Of a stretch of DNA of 64,000 nucleotides, positions 56,389-64,000 are shown piece after piece. The stretch is from Cryobacterium psychrophilum (GTDB lineage Bacteria; Actinomycetota; Actinomycetes; Actinomycetales; Microbacteriaceae): positions 930,001 through 994,000 of the forward strand of contig NZ_SODI01000001.1 of assembly GCF_004365915.1 (NCBI RefSeq), written 5' to 3'. The position numbers and the translations under genes are program-made. The notes under the pieces were generated by a model. That model had not been told where the DNA came from, did no database searches, and worked only from the letters and a program-made list of their open reading frames with translations. Each line of letters starts with the position of its first letter. Position 1 is the first letter of the stretch.

Positions 56389-57924
56389 GTGCTCGCAACT
56401 TCTCGATGGGTCCGCTGGGCCGCTCCCGTCTGTGTCGTGGCGCTGGCGCTGGCGCTGCGGCTGTGGAACCTCGGCAACCCTCACTCGCTCGTCTTCGATG
56501 AGACGTTCTATGTGAAGGACGCCTGGTCGCTGTTCAACAACGGCTACGAATCCACCTGGCCCGCCGGCGCCGACGCGCTTTTCGCCGGGGGCAACACCGA
56601 CATCTATTCGACCGACCCGTCGTTCGTCGTGCACCCCCCGCTCGGCAAGTGGCTCATCGCGCTCGGCATGGTCGCCGTCGGTCCCGGGAGCGACTGGGGC
56701 TGGCGCATCTCCACCGTGATCATCGGCGTGCTTGCCGTCGTGCTCCTCATGCTCATCGCCCGCAAGCTCTTCGGCTCGCTCACCCTTGCCGTGATCGCCG
56801 GCTTCCTGCTCGCTATCGACGGCCACGCCATTGTCATGTCCCGGGTGGCGCTGCTCGACAACTCGGTCATGTTCTTCGCCCTGCTCGGCTTCGGAGCAAT
56901 ACTGCTCGATCGCCCGTGGCACGCACGCCGACTCGGAGCCTGGCTCGACGGCAGGCGTGCGGCCGGGCTGGATCCGCACTGGGGACCGACGCTCTGGTGG
57001 CGACCGTGGCTGCTTGCCGCCGGGCTCACGTTCGGGTTGGCCTGTTCGGTCAAGTGGTCCGGCGTCTACTTTCTCGCCGCGTTCGGCGTCTATACGGTGG
57101 TTGTCGACGCCCTCGCGCGGCGCCGCGCCGGCGTGTCGTTCTGGGCGAGCGCCGCCGTACTCAAACAGGCACCGGCGAATTTTCTGCTCCTGGTGCCACT
57201 CGCGGTCATCACGTTCCTGGCGTCCTGGACAGGGTGGTTCGTCACCCGCGGCGGCTTCTACCGGAACTGGGCGGACTCACTCGGTGCGGCGTGGACAGGG
57301 CCGCTCGCCTGGGTGCCACACTCCATGCAGAGCTTCTGGCACTACCAGGCCTCCGCCTATACGTATCATGTGGGCCTCGCGACGCCGCATCCCTACCAGG
57401 CCAACCCTCTCACCTGGCTTTTCATGATCCGGCCGACGAGCATGTACTACGCGGGAACCAGTCGGGGCGAGAACGGCTGCGCAAGCGACAGCTGTTCCGC
57501 GGCCATCACCTCGGTGGGCAACCCGCTCATCTGGTGGGCCGCCACGGCCGCCCTGTTCTACCTCGTGTACCGGCTCGCGCGCTACCGCGAATGGCGAGTG
57601 GGTCTCATCATGATGGGCATGGTTGCCGGTTACCTGCCGTGGCTCATGTACCCCAACCGAACCGTATTCCAGTTTTACACGATCACCTTCGAGCCCTACC
57701 TCTTGCTGGGAATCACCTTCGTGATTGGGCTCAGTCTCGGGCTGTCCCCGGGCGTCAGGACGCGGAGACCCGATCCGATTCAGCAAACAAACGGCATCCG
57801 ACTCGTCGTTGTCTTCTTGATTTTAGCGCTTCTGATCAGTGCTTTCTTCTATCCACTGTGGACGGGGATGCAGACGTCATTCACCTTCTGGCAGCTTCAC
57901 ACATGGATGCCGAGTTGGCGATAA
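56389..57924 (+). CDS. pmt: Dolichyl-phosphate-mannose-protein mannosyltransferase (PMT)
   Basis: 511 residues, GTG start, about ten membrane helices. The first loop holds the acidic pair in VFDETFYVKDAW (D-E) required for catalysis, and CSVKWSGVYFLAAF is the conserved PMT helix. It moves mannose from polyprenyl phosphate mannose to Ser/Thr of exported proteins, as PmtA does in mycobacteria and Corynebacterium. The end is a membrane helix followed by a short luminal tail. Confidence 0.92.
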   Translation: MLATSRWVRWAAPVCVVALALALRLWNLGNPHSLVFDETFYVKDAWSLFNNGYESTWPAGADALFAGGNTDIYSTDPSFVVHPPLGKWLIALGMVAVGPGSDWGWRISTVIIGVLAVVLLMLIARKLFGSLTLAVIAGFLLAIDGHAIVMSRVALLDNSVMFFALLGFGAILLDRPWHARRLGAWLDGRRAAGLDPHWGPTLWWRPWLLAAGLTFGLACSVKWSGVYFLAAFGVYTVVVDALARRRAGVSFWASAAVLKQAPANFLLLVPLAVITFLASWTGWFVTRGGFYRNWADSLGAAWTGPLAWVPHSMQSFWHYQASAYTYHVGLATPHPYQANPLTWLFMIRPTSMYYAGTSRGENGCASDSCSAAITSVGNPLIWWAATAALFYLVYRLARYREWRVGLIMMGMVAGYLPWLMYPNRTVFQFYTITFEPYLLLGITFVIGLSLGLSPGVRTRRPDPIQQTNGIRLVVVFLILALLISAFFYPLWTGMQTSFTFWQLHTWMPSWR

Positions 57925-57930
57925 TGGGAC

Positions 57931-57958
57931 TTGATATATTCTAATTTAGGCATATGAT
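57931..57958 (+). promoter_or_regulatory. Promoter of the desaturase gene
   Basis: TTGATA (57931-57936), a 16-base spacer, then TATGAT (57953-57958): the closest match to a sigma70-type consensus in the window. It gives a leader of about 115 bases before ATG 58082, which carries a palindrome ACTCTAGAGT (58003-58012). The stretch is AT-rich. Confidence 0.7.
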
Positions 57959-58081
57959 GGCTGGGAATCCTGTGTGAAAACTTGGTGTTCAGAGGGGTCC
58001 GGACTCTAGAGTGGAAGGTATCTGCAGAACGAGTAATTGCTCACATCCCGGCTGAGAAGTCCTACGTCCAACAAAGGCCTC

Positions 58082-59182
58082 ATGACGGAAGCAACTGCCG
58101 CACCCGCGGTCCGCATCATTCGGACCCGTCCGGGTGGAGATAACAAGAACCCCACGAGTGACTACTCGTCGTTGCTGCACACGGTGCGCAACCTCGGCCT
58201 TCTGGGACGCCGCACAGGTTTCTACTGGATGATCTTCGCGATCCTCATCGTGGCAACCGGTGGCGCCGTTGCTGGCTTCGTACTTCTCGGCGACTCCTGG
58301 TACCAGCTCCTGATCGCGGCCGCCCTCGGCATCATCTTCACGCAGTTCGCCTTTCTGGCGCACGAGGCATCTCACCGAGCGGTCTTCCAGTCGGGCAGGG
58401 CCAACGACCGCGCCGGGCGCATTCTCGCCAATCTGTTCGTCGGCATCAGCTACGCCTGGTGGATGACGAAGCACAGCCGCCACCACGCCAACCCCAATGT
58501 GGTCGGCAAGGACCCCGACATCGAGCCTGACTTCATTGTCTTTCGCGAGGAGGACGCCGCCAAGGCCACCTGGCTGGGCTCCTTCATCACGCGCAAGCAG
58601 GGTTACCTCTTCTTCCCCCTGTTGATGCTCGAAGGCTTCAACCTTCACGTGCAGGGCTTCAAGACGGTCTTCGGCCGCCGCAAGGTCGACAAGCGCTGGG
58701 TCGAGATCTCCATGCTCGTCACCCGCATCACCCTGTATGTCGCTGTGATCTTCTTCTTCCTGCCCGTCGGCATCGCATTCGCCTTCATTGGCGTTCAGCT
58801 CGCCGTTTTCGGCGTGTACATGGGAGCATCCTTCGCACCCAACCACAAGGGCATGCCTCAGCTGCCCGCCGAGAGCCGTGTGGACTTCCTTCGACGCCAG
58901 GTACTCACCTCACGCAACATTCGTGGTGGAACCTTCATCGACACCTACATGGGCGGCCTCAACTACCAGATTGAGCACCACCTCTTCCCGAACATGGCTC
59001 GCCCGCACCTGCGTAAGGCGCAGGAGATCACCAAGGAATACTGCGCATCCAACGACATCAAATACACCGAAACCGGCGTGTTCGAGTCGTACGGCATCGT
59101 CATTGAGTACCTGAACAAGGTCGGCCTGTCAGCCAGGGACCCGTTCGACTGCCCGATGGTTGCACGCTTCCGCTACCGCTAG
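58082..59182 (+). CDS. Membrane fatty acid desaturase
   Basis: 366 residues from ATG 58082 (AAAGG upstream). Three His boxes for the di-iron centre: HEASH (94-98), HSRHH (131-135) and QIEHHLF near residue 300. The Gln in the third box (QxxHH) is typical of linoleoyl-CoA/delta-6 or delta-5 type desaturases of actinobacteria, which add a double bond to membrane lipid chains. Such enzymes are often cold-induced. It has its own strong promoter and a terminator with a T-run. Confidence 0.9.
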   Translation: MTEATAAPAVRIIRTRPGGDNKNPTSDYSSLLHTVRNLGLLGRRTGFYWMIFAILIVATGGAVAGFVLLGDSWYQLLIAAALGIIFTQFAFLAHEASHRAVFQSGRANDRAGRILANLFVGISYAWWMTKHSRHHANPNVVGKDPDIEPDFIVFREEDAAKATWLGSFITRKQGYLFFPLLMLEGFNLHVQGFKTVFGRRKVDKRWVEISMLVTRITLYVAVIFFFLPVGIAFAFIGVQLAVFGVYMGASFAPNHKGMPQLPAESRVDFLRRQVLTSRNIRGGTFIDTYMGGLNYQIEHHLFPNMARPHLRKAQEITKEYCASNDIKYTETGVFESYGIVIEYLNKVGLSARDPFDCPMVARFRYR

Positions 59183-59210
59183 CACCTCAAACGCCCACCG
59201 AGGGTCGCCT

Positions 59211-59256
59211 CTCGGCCAGCAAACGCCTCACCGCGTTCCTGGCCGAGGGGTATTTT
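59211..59256 (+). terminator. Intrinsic terminator of the desaturase gene
   Basis: CTCGGCCAG (59211-59219) pairs with CTGGCCGAG (59239-59247) around a 19-base loop, then GGGTATTTTT. A hairpin plus T-tract 28 bases after the stop. Confidence 0.8.
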
Positions 59257-59305
59257 TGTGCCCGCGCGGAGCGGGGCCGCGTCAGGCCCGTTTAGGCTGG
59301 ACACC

Positions 59306-60298
59306 ATGTGGCTGCCCGGCGTGCTCGTCGCAGGCGCCGCCGGTGTGCTCGCGTGGGGCCTGCACGCCCTCGTGCCCGCCCTGCCCCTGCTCACGGCGGC
59401 CGTGGTCCTCGGCATTCTCGTGGGCCAGGTCCCCGCGCTTCGCCCCACCCTCGCCGGCGTTCTCGCGCCCGGCCTGTCCATGGCGGGGACGCGCTTCATG
59501 CGCCTCGGCATCGTTGCGCTCGGACTCCGGCTCAGCCTCGGCGACATTGCCGGTCTCGGCTGGCTCACCATTGTCACGACAGTCGGGATCGTGCTCGTCA
59601 CCTTTGCCGGCACCCTCGCCCTGGGCCGGTTGTTCCGGCTTCCCGGGGATCAGCCGCTGCTGATCGCAACCGGGTTCTCCATCTGCGGCGCCTCGGCGAT
59701 CGGCGCCATGAGCGGCGTCGTGAAGGCGAAGGACGAAGACACCGCGACGTCGATCGCGCTCGTGACCCTGTGCGGAACGCTGGCTATTGCCGTGCTGCCG
59801 GCACTGTGGCATCCGCTGGGACTCACCGCCCCGCAGTTCGGTCACTGGGTGGGCGCCGGCGTGCACGACGTTGGTCAGGTCGTGGCGACCGCGCAAATAG
59901 CCGGCGCTGCCGCGCTCTCCCTCGCGGTTGTCGTCAAGCTCACCCGGGTGCTCCTGCTCGCGCCGATCGTGGCCGTCGCCTCGGTTGTGGAGCGACGGCG
60001 CCCCGTTCTGCACGGTCCAACAGCGACGACGACGGGCAATCGCACCCCGATCATGCCGCTTTTCGTCGTTGGTTTCCTCGGCGCGATGCTGCTGAACAGC
60101 GCCGTGCCCCTCCCGGACGCGCTGCGAGGCGGCGCCGACACGGCGCAGACGGCGCTTCTGGCGATGGCCCTGTTCGCGCTCGGCTCGGCGGTGCGGCTCG
60201 TGCCGCTGCTGCGCACCGGCTGGCGTGCACTGATCGTTGGCCTGCTGTCATGGGCACTCATCGCGGCCCTCGCGCTCTGGGCGGTGCAGCTGGCCTAG
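59306..60298 (+). CDS. YeiH-type putative sulfate exporter
   Basis: 330 residues from ATG 59306, about ten membrane helices. GFSICGASAIGAMSGVVKAK and GHWVGAGVHDVGQVVATAQI are signatures of the UPF0324/YeiH (CysZ-like) family, which is linked to sulfate or sulfonate export, though evidence is limited. A longer frame to 59258 lies before the ATG and is unlike the family. Confidence 0.85.
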   Translation: MWLPGVLVAGAAGVLAWGLHALVPALPLLTAAVVLGILVGQVPALRPTLAGVLAPGLSMAGTRFMRLGIVALGLRLSLGDIAGLGWLTIVTTVGIVLVTFAGTLALGRLFRLPGDQPLLIATGFSICGASAIGAMSGVVKAKDEDTATSIALVTLCGTLAIAVLPALWHPLGLTAPQFGHWVGAGVHDVGQVVATAQIAGAAALSLAVVVKLTRVLLLAPIVAVASVVERRRPVLHGPTATTTGNRTPIMPLFVVGFLGAMLLNSAVPLPDALRGGADTAQTALLAMALFALGSAVRLVPLLRTGWRALIVGLLSWALIAALALWAVQLA

Positions 60299-60371
60299 AA
60301 CGGTCCCGCCAGGGTTGCGCGAGGTTACGTGCGCTGATGCAGCGGGCAGACGCGCCCGGTAGCGTGAGGTC

Positions 60372-61706
60372 ATGGCAGATCGCGAGTATGGCTTCTCGAC
60401 GCGTGCAATTCACGCTGGCAACATCCCCGATGCGGTAACCGGTGCCCGCGCCCTCCCCATCTATCAGACGAGTGCGTTCGTCTTCGACGACACCGCGGAT
60501 GCGGCCGCTCGTTTCGCCCTGCAGAAATACGGCAACATCTATTCCCGCGTCGCCAACCCCACGGTTGCCGCGTTCGAGGAGCGGGTGGCGAGCCTCGAGG
60601 GCGGACTCGGAGCCGTGGCCACGGCAAGCGGACTGGCCGCGCAGTACATCACCTTCTCCAGCCTCGTGGGCTCCGGCGACCACATCGTCTCCAGCGCAAA
60701 CCTGTATGGCGGATCCATCACACAGCTCGACGTCACGCTGCGTCGCTTCGGCGTTGACACGACGTTCGTGCAGAGCGCCGACCCGGCCGACTACGCCGCA
60801 GCCATCACCGACAAGACCAGGTTCATCTTCTCCGAGACGGTGGCCAACCCCTCCGGTGAGGTCGCCGACATCGAGGGGCTCGCCGCGGTTGCCCACGCCG
60901 CCGGCATCCCCCTCATCATCGATTCAACCATCGCCACGCCCTACCTGTGCAGACCCATCGAGTGGGGAGCCGACATCGTCATTCACTCGGCGACCAAGTT
61001 TCTCGGCGGGCACGGGACAACGCTCGGCGGCGTGGTCGTGGAGAGCGGGCGCTTCAACTGGGCCAGCGACAAGTTTCCGCTGTTCACCGAACCGGTACCG
61101 AGCTATGGCGGCCTCGAGTGGTCGGGAAACTTCGGCGAATACGCGTTCCTCACCCGGCTGCGGTCCGAACAGCTTCGCGACATCGGCCCGACCCTCGCCC
61201 CCCACTCCGCTTTCCTCCTCGCCCAGGGCGTCGAAACGCTTCCGTACCGGATGCAGGCGCACATCAACAATGCGCGAATCGTCGCGGAATGGCTCGACGC
61301 GGATCCACGCATCGACTACGTGAATTGGGCGGGGCTCCCGAGCCACCCGCATCACGAACGCGCAAAGAAGTACCTGCCGAAGGACCCCGGTTCGGTGTTC
61401 AGCTTCGGTGTGAAGGGCGGACGCGACCGGGGCCGTGCCTTCATCGAAGCGGTCGATCTCGCCAGCCACCTCGCCAACATCGGGGACGCGAAAACCCTCG
61501 TGATCCACCCGGCGTCAACAACGCACGCTCAGCTCACCGAGGAGCAGCTCGTGGCCGCCGGCGCCCTGCCCGGGCTCGTGCGCATCAGCGTGGGCATTGA
61601 AGACGTTGAGGACATCATTTACGATCTTGACCAGGCCCTGACCCGGGCCGCTGGAGGTGCACGGCGACCGACCACGCTCCCCGCACGGAAACTGTTCGCC
61701 TCGTGA
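60372..61706 (+). CDS. O-acetylhomoserine aminocarboxypropyltransferase paralogue (MetY/CGS family)
   Basis: 444 residues. PLP Lys is K209 in IHSATKFLGGHGTTLGGVV; VIHPASTTHAQLTEEQLVAA is near the end. It is clearly related to the product of metY at 36257 but distinct, for instance in NIPDAVTGARALPIYQTSAF. It makes homocysteine from O-acetylhomoserine, or uses another sulfur donor. The next gene, a CoA-binding protein, overlaps by four bases, an association seen in several actinobacteria. Confidence 0.85.
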   Translation: MADREYGFSTRAIHAGNIPDAVTGARALPIYQTSAFVFDDTADAAARFALQKYGNIYSRVANPTVAAFEERVASLEGGLGAVATASGLAAQYITFSSLVGSGDHIVSSANLYGGSITQLDVTLRRFGVDTTFVQSADPADYAAAITDKTRFIFSETVANPSGEVADIEGLAAVAHAAGIPLIIDSTIATPYLCRPIEWGADIVIHSATKFLGGHGTTLGGVVVESGRFNWASDKFPLFTEPVPSYGGLEWSGNFGEYAFLTRLRSEQLRDIGPTLAPHSAFLLAQGVETLPYRMQAHINNARIVAEWLDADPRIDYVNWAGLPSHPHHERAKKYLPKDPGSVFSFGVKGGRDRGRAFIEAVDLASHLANIGDAKTLVIHPASTTHAQLTEEQLVAAGALPGLVRISVGIEDVEDIIYDLDQALTRAAGGARRPTTLPARKLFAS

Positions 61707-62242
61707 ACGGCCTGAGCTGCTCCGTGCCCACCGATTCCCCGCTCGCCACGCTCTCGACGTCAGAGCACACGTGGGAGGGTCCCGATGCCAAGGAACGCCT
61801 GAGGATTCTCCGGGCCGCCAAATCAGTGGCCATTGTGGGGGCTTCGCCCAACCCCGCCCGCTCCAGCTACTTCGTGGGGACGTACCTGCAGCAGTCCACC
61901 AACTACCGGGTCTACTTCGTCAACCCGAACGCCGACACAATTCTCGGCGAGAAGGCCTACCCAAACCTGGCATCGCTACCGGAGGTTCCCGATATCGTCG
62001 ACGTGTTCCGTCGCGCGAGCGATGTCCCGGCCGTACTCGACGAGGTCCTCGCCGTCGGCGCGAAGACGATCTGGGTTCAGCTCGGTATCTGGAACCAGGA
62101 AGCCGCGGAGTATGGCGAGTCGAAGGGACTCACTGTCGTGATGGACCGGTGCATCAAGATCGAGCACGCGCGTTTCCACGGCGGCCTGCACCTGCTCGGC
62201 TTCGATACCGGCCAGATCACCGCCCGCAAGACCATTCGGTAG
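61703..62242 (+). CDS. CoA-binding domain protein (YccU family)
   Basis: 179 residues, GTG start overlapping the PLP gene. KSVAIVGASPNPARSSYFVG is the CoA-binding Rossmann loop, and VVMDRCIKIEHARF is the family tail. Single-domain members resemble the nucleotide-binding half of succinyl-CoA synthetase but lack the other half. Function is unknown. Linkage to a homocysteine-forming enzyme suggests sulfur or acyl metabolism. Confidence 0.85.
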   Translation: MNGLSCSVPTDSPLATLSTSEHTWEGPDAKERLRILRAAKSVAIVGASPNPARSSYFVGTYLQQSTNYRVYFVNPNADTILGEKAYPNLASLPEVPDIVDVFRRASDVPAVLDEVLAVGAKTIWVQLGIWNQEAAEYGESKGLTVVMDRCIKIEHARFHGGLHLLGFDTGQITARKTIR

Positions 62243-62284
62243 TGCGTGCCGCCCGCGCGGCGTAACACCACGTAACATAAGAGC

Positions 62285-63661
62285 GTGACAGCGTACGTCT
62301 CGGCTCTCGACCTCTTCTCGATTGGGATCGGTCCATCCAGTTCCCACACGGTTGGCCCGATGCGGGCCGCCCTCGTTTTCGCCGAGCGCCTGCGAGATTC
62401 CGGCCGGTTGAACGACGTGGAGCGCGTGCGATGCTCGCTCTTCGGCTCCCTCGGGTCCACGGGCCTCGGCCACGGAACCCCCGACGCCGTGCTCGCCGGC
62501 CTCGCCGGCTTCCGGCCGGAGGCGTGCGACCCCGATGATGTGCGCGGAGCCTGGTCGGACCTCCAGGAGGGCGCGAGCCTCACCCTCCTCGGGGGCCGCA
62601 CCATTGCGATCAGCAAGAGCGACGTCACGTTCGAGCCGCGGACCCGACTACCGGGCCACCCCAACGCACTCACCATTTCGGCCTGGGGTGACGCGGATGA
62701 TGCCCCCCTGTTCGAGCAGACGTTTTACTCCATCGGGGGCGGGTTCATTCGCCAGGACGGCGACCGGGTCGGCGCCACCCCCGCCCCCGCGCAACCCCTC
62801 CCCTACATTTCAAGTGCGCAACTCCTTTCCCTGTGCGACGAACACGACCTCCACATCTGCGAGGTGGCCCGCCGCAACGAAGAAGCGATACATGGAGCCG
62901 AAACGCTCAACGCCGGGCTCGACGCCATCTGGGACGCCATGCACGTGTGCGTCGAGGCCGGGCTGGTGGCGACCGGCACGCTTCCCGGCGGCCTCAAGGT
63001 CAAGCGACGCGCCGCATCCGTTCGTATGCGCCTTGAGGAATATGACGGGCAGTCGCAACGTGACCACGACACCTCGACCGAGTGGCTGCATGCGTTCGCC
63101 CTCGCCGTGAACGAGGAGAACGCCTCCGGCGGAAGGGTGGTGACCGCACCGACCAACGGAGCGGCCGGCATCATTCCGGCCGTCGGCCACTACTACCTGC
63201 GCTTCGTGCCCGGAGCTGATGCCGAGGGCATCCGCCGCTACCTGCTCACTGCCGTGGCCATCGGGTCGCTCGTGAAGGCGAATGCCTCCATCTCCGGAGC
63301 CGAGGGAGGTTGCCAGGCCGAGGTGGGATCAGCATGCGCGATGGCGGCCGGTGCGCTCTGCGCCGTGCTCGGCGGAACACCCCGGCAGGTCGAGAACGCG
63401 GCCGAAATCGCCATGGAGCACCACCTGGGCCTCACCTGCGACCCCGTCGGCGGACTCGTGCAGGTCCCGTGCATCGAACGGAATGCGATCGCCTCGTCGA
63501 CGGCTGTCTCGGCGGCCCGGCTCGCGTTGCACGGCGACGGAACACACCTCGTGTCCCTCGACACGGTGATCGAAACGATGCGGCAGACCGGCCTGGACAT
63601 GATGACCAAATACAAGGAAACGAGCGAGGGCGGACTGGCCGTCAACGTCGTCGAATGCTAG
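62285..63661 (+). CDS. sdaA: L-serine ammonia-lyase, iron-sulfur type
   Basis: 458 residues, GTG start. Single-chain form with beta part (SIGIGPSSSHTVGPMRAALV) and alpha part. Cluster Cys are in CQAEVGSACAMAAGALC and CDPVGGLVQVPCIERN. It turns L-serine into pyruvate and ammonia using an oxygen-sensitive [4Fe-4S] cluster. Weak 6-bp stem GGCCCA/TGGGCC follows the stop. Confidence 0.93.
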   Translation: MTAYVSALDLFSIGIGPSSSHTVGPMRAALVFAERLRDSGRLNDVERVRCSLFGSLGSTGLGHGTPDAVLAGLAGFRPEACDPDDVRGAWSDLQEGASLTLLGGRTIAISKSDVTFEPRTRLPGHPNALTISAWGDADDAPLFEQTFYSIGGGFIRQDGDRVGATPAPAQPLPYISSAQLLSLCDEHDLHICEVARRNEEAIHGAETLNAGLDAIWDAMHVCVEAGLVATGTLPGGLKVKRRAASVRMRLEEYDGQSQRDHDTSTEWLHAFALAVNEENASGGRVVTAPTNGAAGIIPAVGHYYLRFVPGADAEGIRRYLLTAVAIGSLVKANASISGAEGGCQAEVGSACAMAAGALCAVLGGTPRQVENAAEIAMEHHLGLTCDPVGGLVQVPCIERNAIASSTAVSAARLALHGDGTHLVSLDTVIETMRQTGLDMMTKYKETSEGGLAVNVVEC

Positions 63662-63743
63662 TGGCCCATGACAGGGGCCGTGGGCCGCGAGTCGTTAAGC
63701 CCTAGAGTGGTCAGGCACGACGCGATATCACCGGGGGGCACAT

Positions 63744-64000
63744 ATTCTGCGCACGACAACACTGCGGCTTGGCATTACCATGGTCGCCGCCACTGTACTC
63801 ATGACCCTTTCCGGTTGCGCCGGCACGCCGGCGCCAGCCCCAACCGTGACCGTGACGTTCACGCCAACAGCAACGCCCACTCCCAGTGCGCTGCCCACGG
63901 ACACGCCCACCGCCGAACCGGTTCCGGAGGCTGAGCTCATCCCTAACCCTGAGGTTCCCGACCTCGTACCGAATGCAGAGCCGGTCCCGCTGCCACAGGG
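63744..64000 (+). CDS. Secreted lipoprotein, 3' end outside window
   Basis: The frame encodes a signal peptide ending in a lipobox, LMTLSGC, then a Thr/Pro-rich low-complexity linker (TVTVTFTPTATPTPS, PNPEVPDLVPN) and runs off the window. From the ATG at 63780 the signal would lack positive charges. An upstream frame extension, from ATT 63744 or CTG 63747, gives RTTTLRL ahead of the core and lies 5 to 8 bases after GGGGGG, so a non-standard start is possible. The rest of the protein is unseen, so its function is unknown. Confidence 0.6.
   Translation, partial: MLRTTTLRLGITMVAATVLMTLSGCAGTPAPAPTVTVTFTPTATPTPSALPTDTPTAEPVPEAELIPNPEVPDLVPNAEPVPLPQ

Overview
The window is a high-GC chromosomal segment of an actinobacterium, most likely of the family Microbacteriaceae. 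This rests on mycothiol-type genes (mshA/mshB-like), a DUF222/HNH endonuclease of the actinobacterial type, a PMT-family protein mannosyltransferase, a furA-katA pair, an EspR-like regulator, and a metG-tatD-rsmA-ispE-ABC-F housekeeping run. Genes are dense, often with 1 to 4 bp start/stop overlaps, and GTG/TTG starts are common. I saw no tRNA, rRNA, CRISPR array, prophage or intact insertion sequence. All calls come from reading the sequence; no database search was run.

Layout. 1-1700: the 3' part of a zinc-type dehydrogenase, then a small gene graveyard (an HNH gene with an in-frame stop and the C-terminal remnant of an aldo/keto reductase). 1.8-4.7 kb: an NYN/OST-HTH protein, an ImmA/IrrE-like peptidase overlapping an EspR-like regulator, and a GNAT enzyme. 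4.7-8.8 kb: overlapping mshA/mshB-like genes, then a universal stress protein coupled to a sodium:alanine symporter. 8.8-15 kb: a C26 amidotransferase, pspA, a Rossmann reductase, an arginase-fold protein lacking several metal ligands, a crotonase, a flavin disulfide oxidoreductase and a small HEAVH protein. 15-17 kb: catalase and its Fur regulator, with a candidate leaderless promoter. 17-21 kb: an NMT1/THI5-type ABC importer.

21-25.6 kb holds an amidase, an SDR, a GNAT, uracil-DNA glycosylase and an S51-type protein. 25.7-34.1 kb is a complete propionate island. A GntR regulator heads prpD-prpB-prpC (methylcitrate cycle) on the minus strand. Divergently lie prpE and a DUF485/SSS monocarboxylate transporter pair. 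Two perfect TGTATACA palindromes 63 bp apart sit in the divergent control region. 36-39 kb: metY-metX. 38.9-42.1 kb: a sensor kinase, a membrane protein resembling a kinase without its catalytic boxes, and a NarL-type response regulator. This trio is the best candidate for an undescribed system.

42-45 kb: an MFS exporter and a DUF222/HNH protein. 45-48 kb: the metQ-metN-metI methionine importer. 48-56 kb: housekeeping genes (ABC-F, ispE, rsmA, tatD, metG, rsmI) interrupted by a damaged-looking quinone oxidoreductase gene. 56-64 kb: protein mannosyltransferase, a fatty acid desaturase with a strong promoter, a YeiH-type transporter, a second metY paralogue with a CoA-binding protein, L-serine ammonia-lyase, and the start of a lipoprotein gene that runs off the window.
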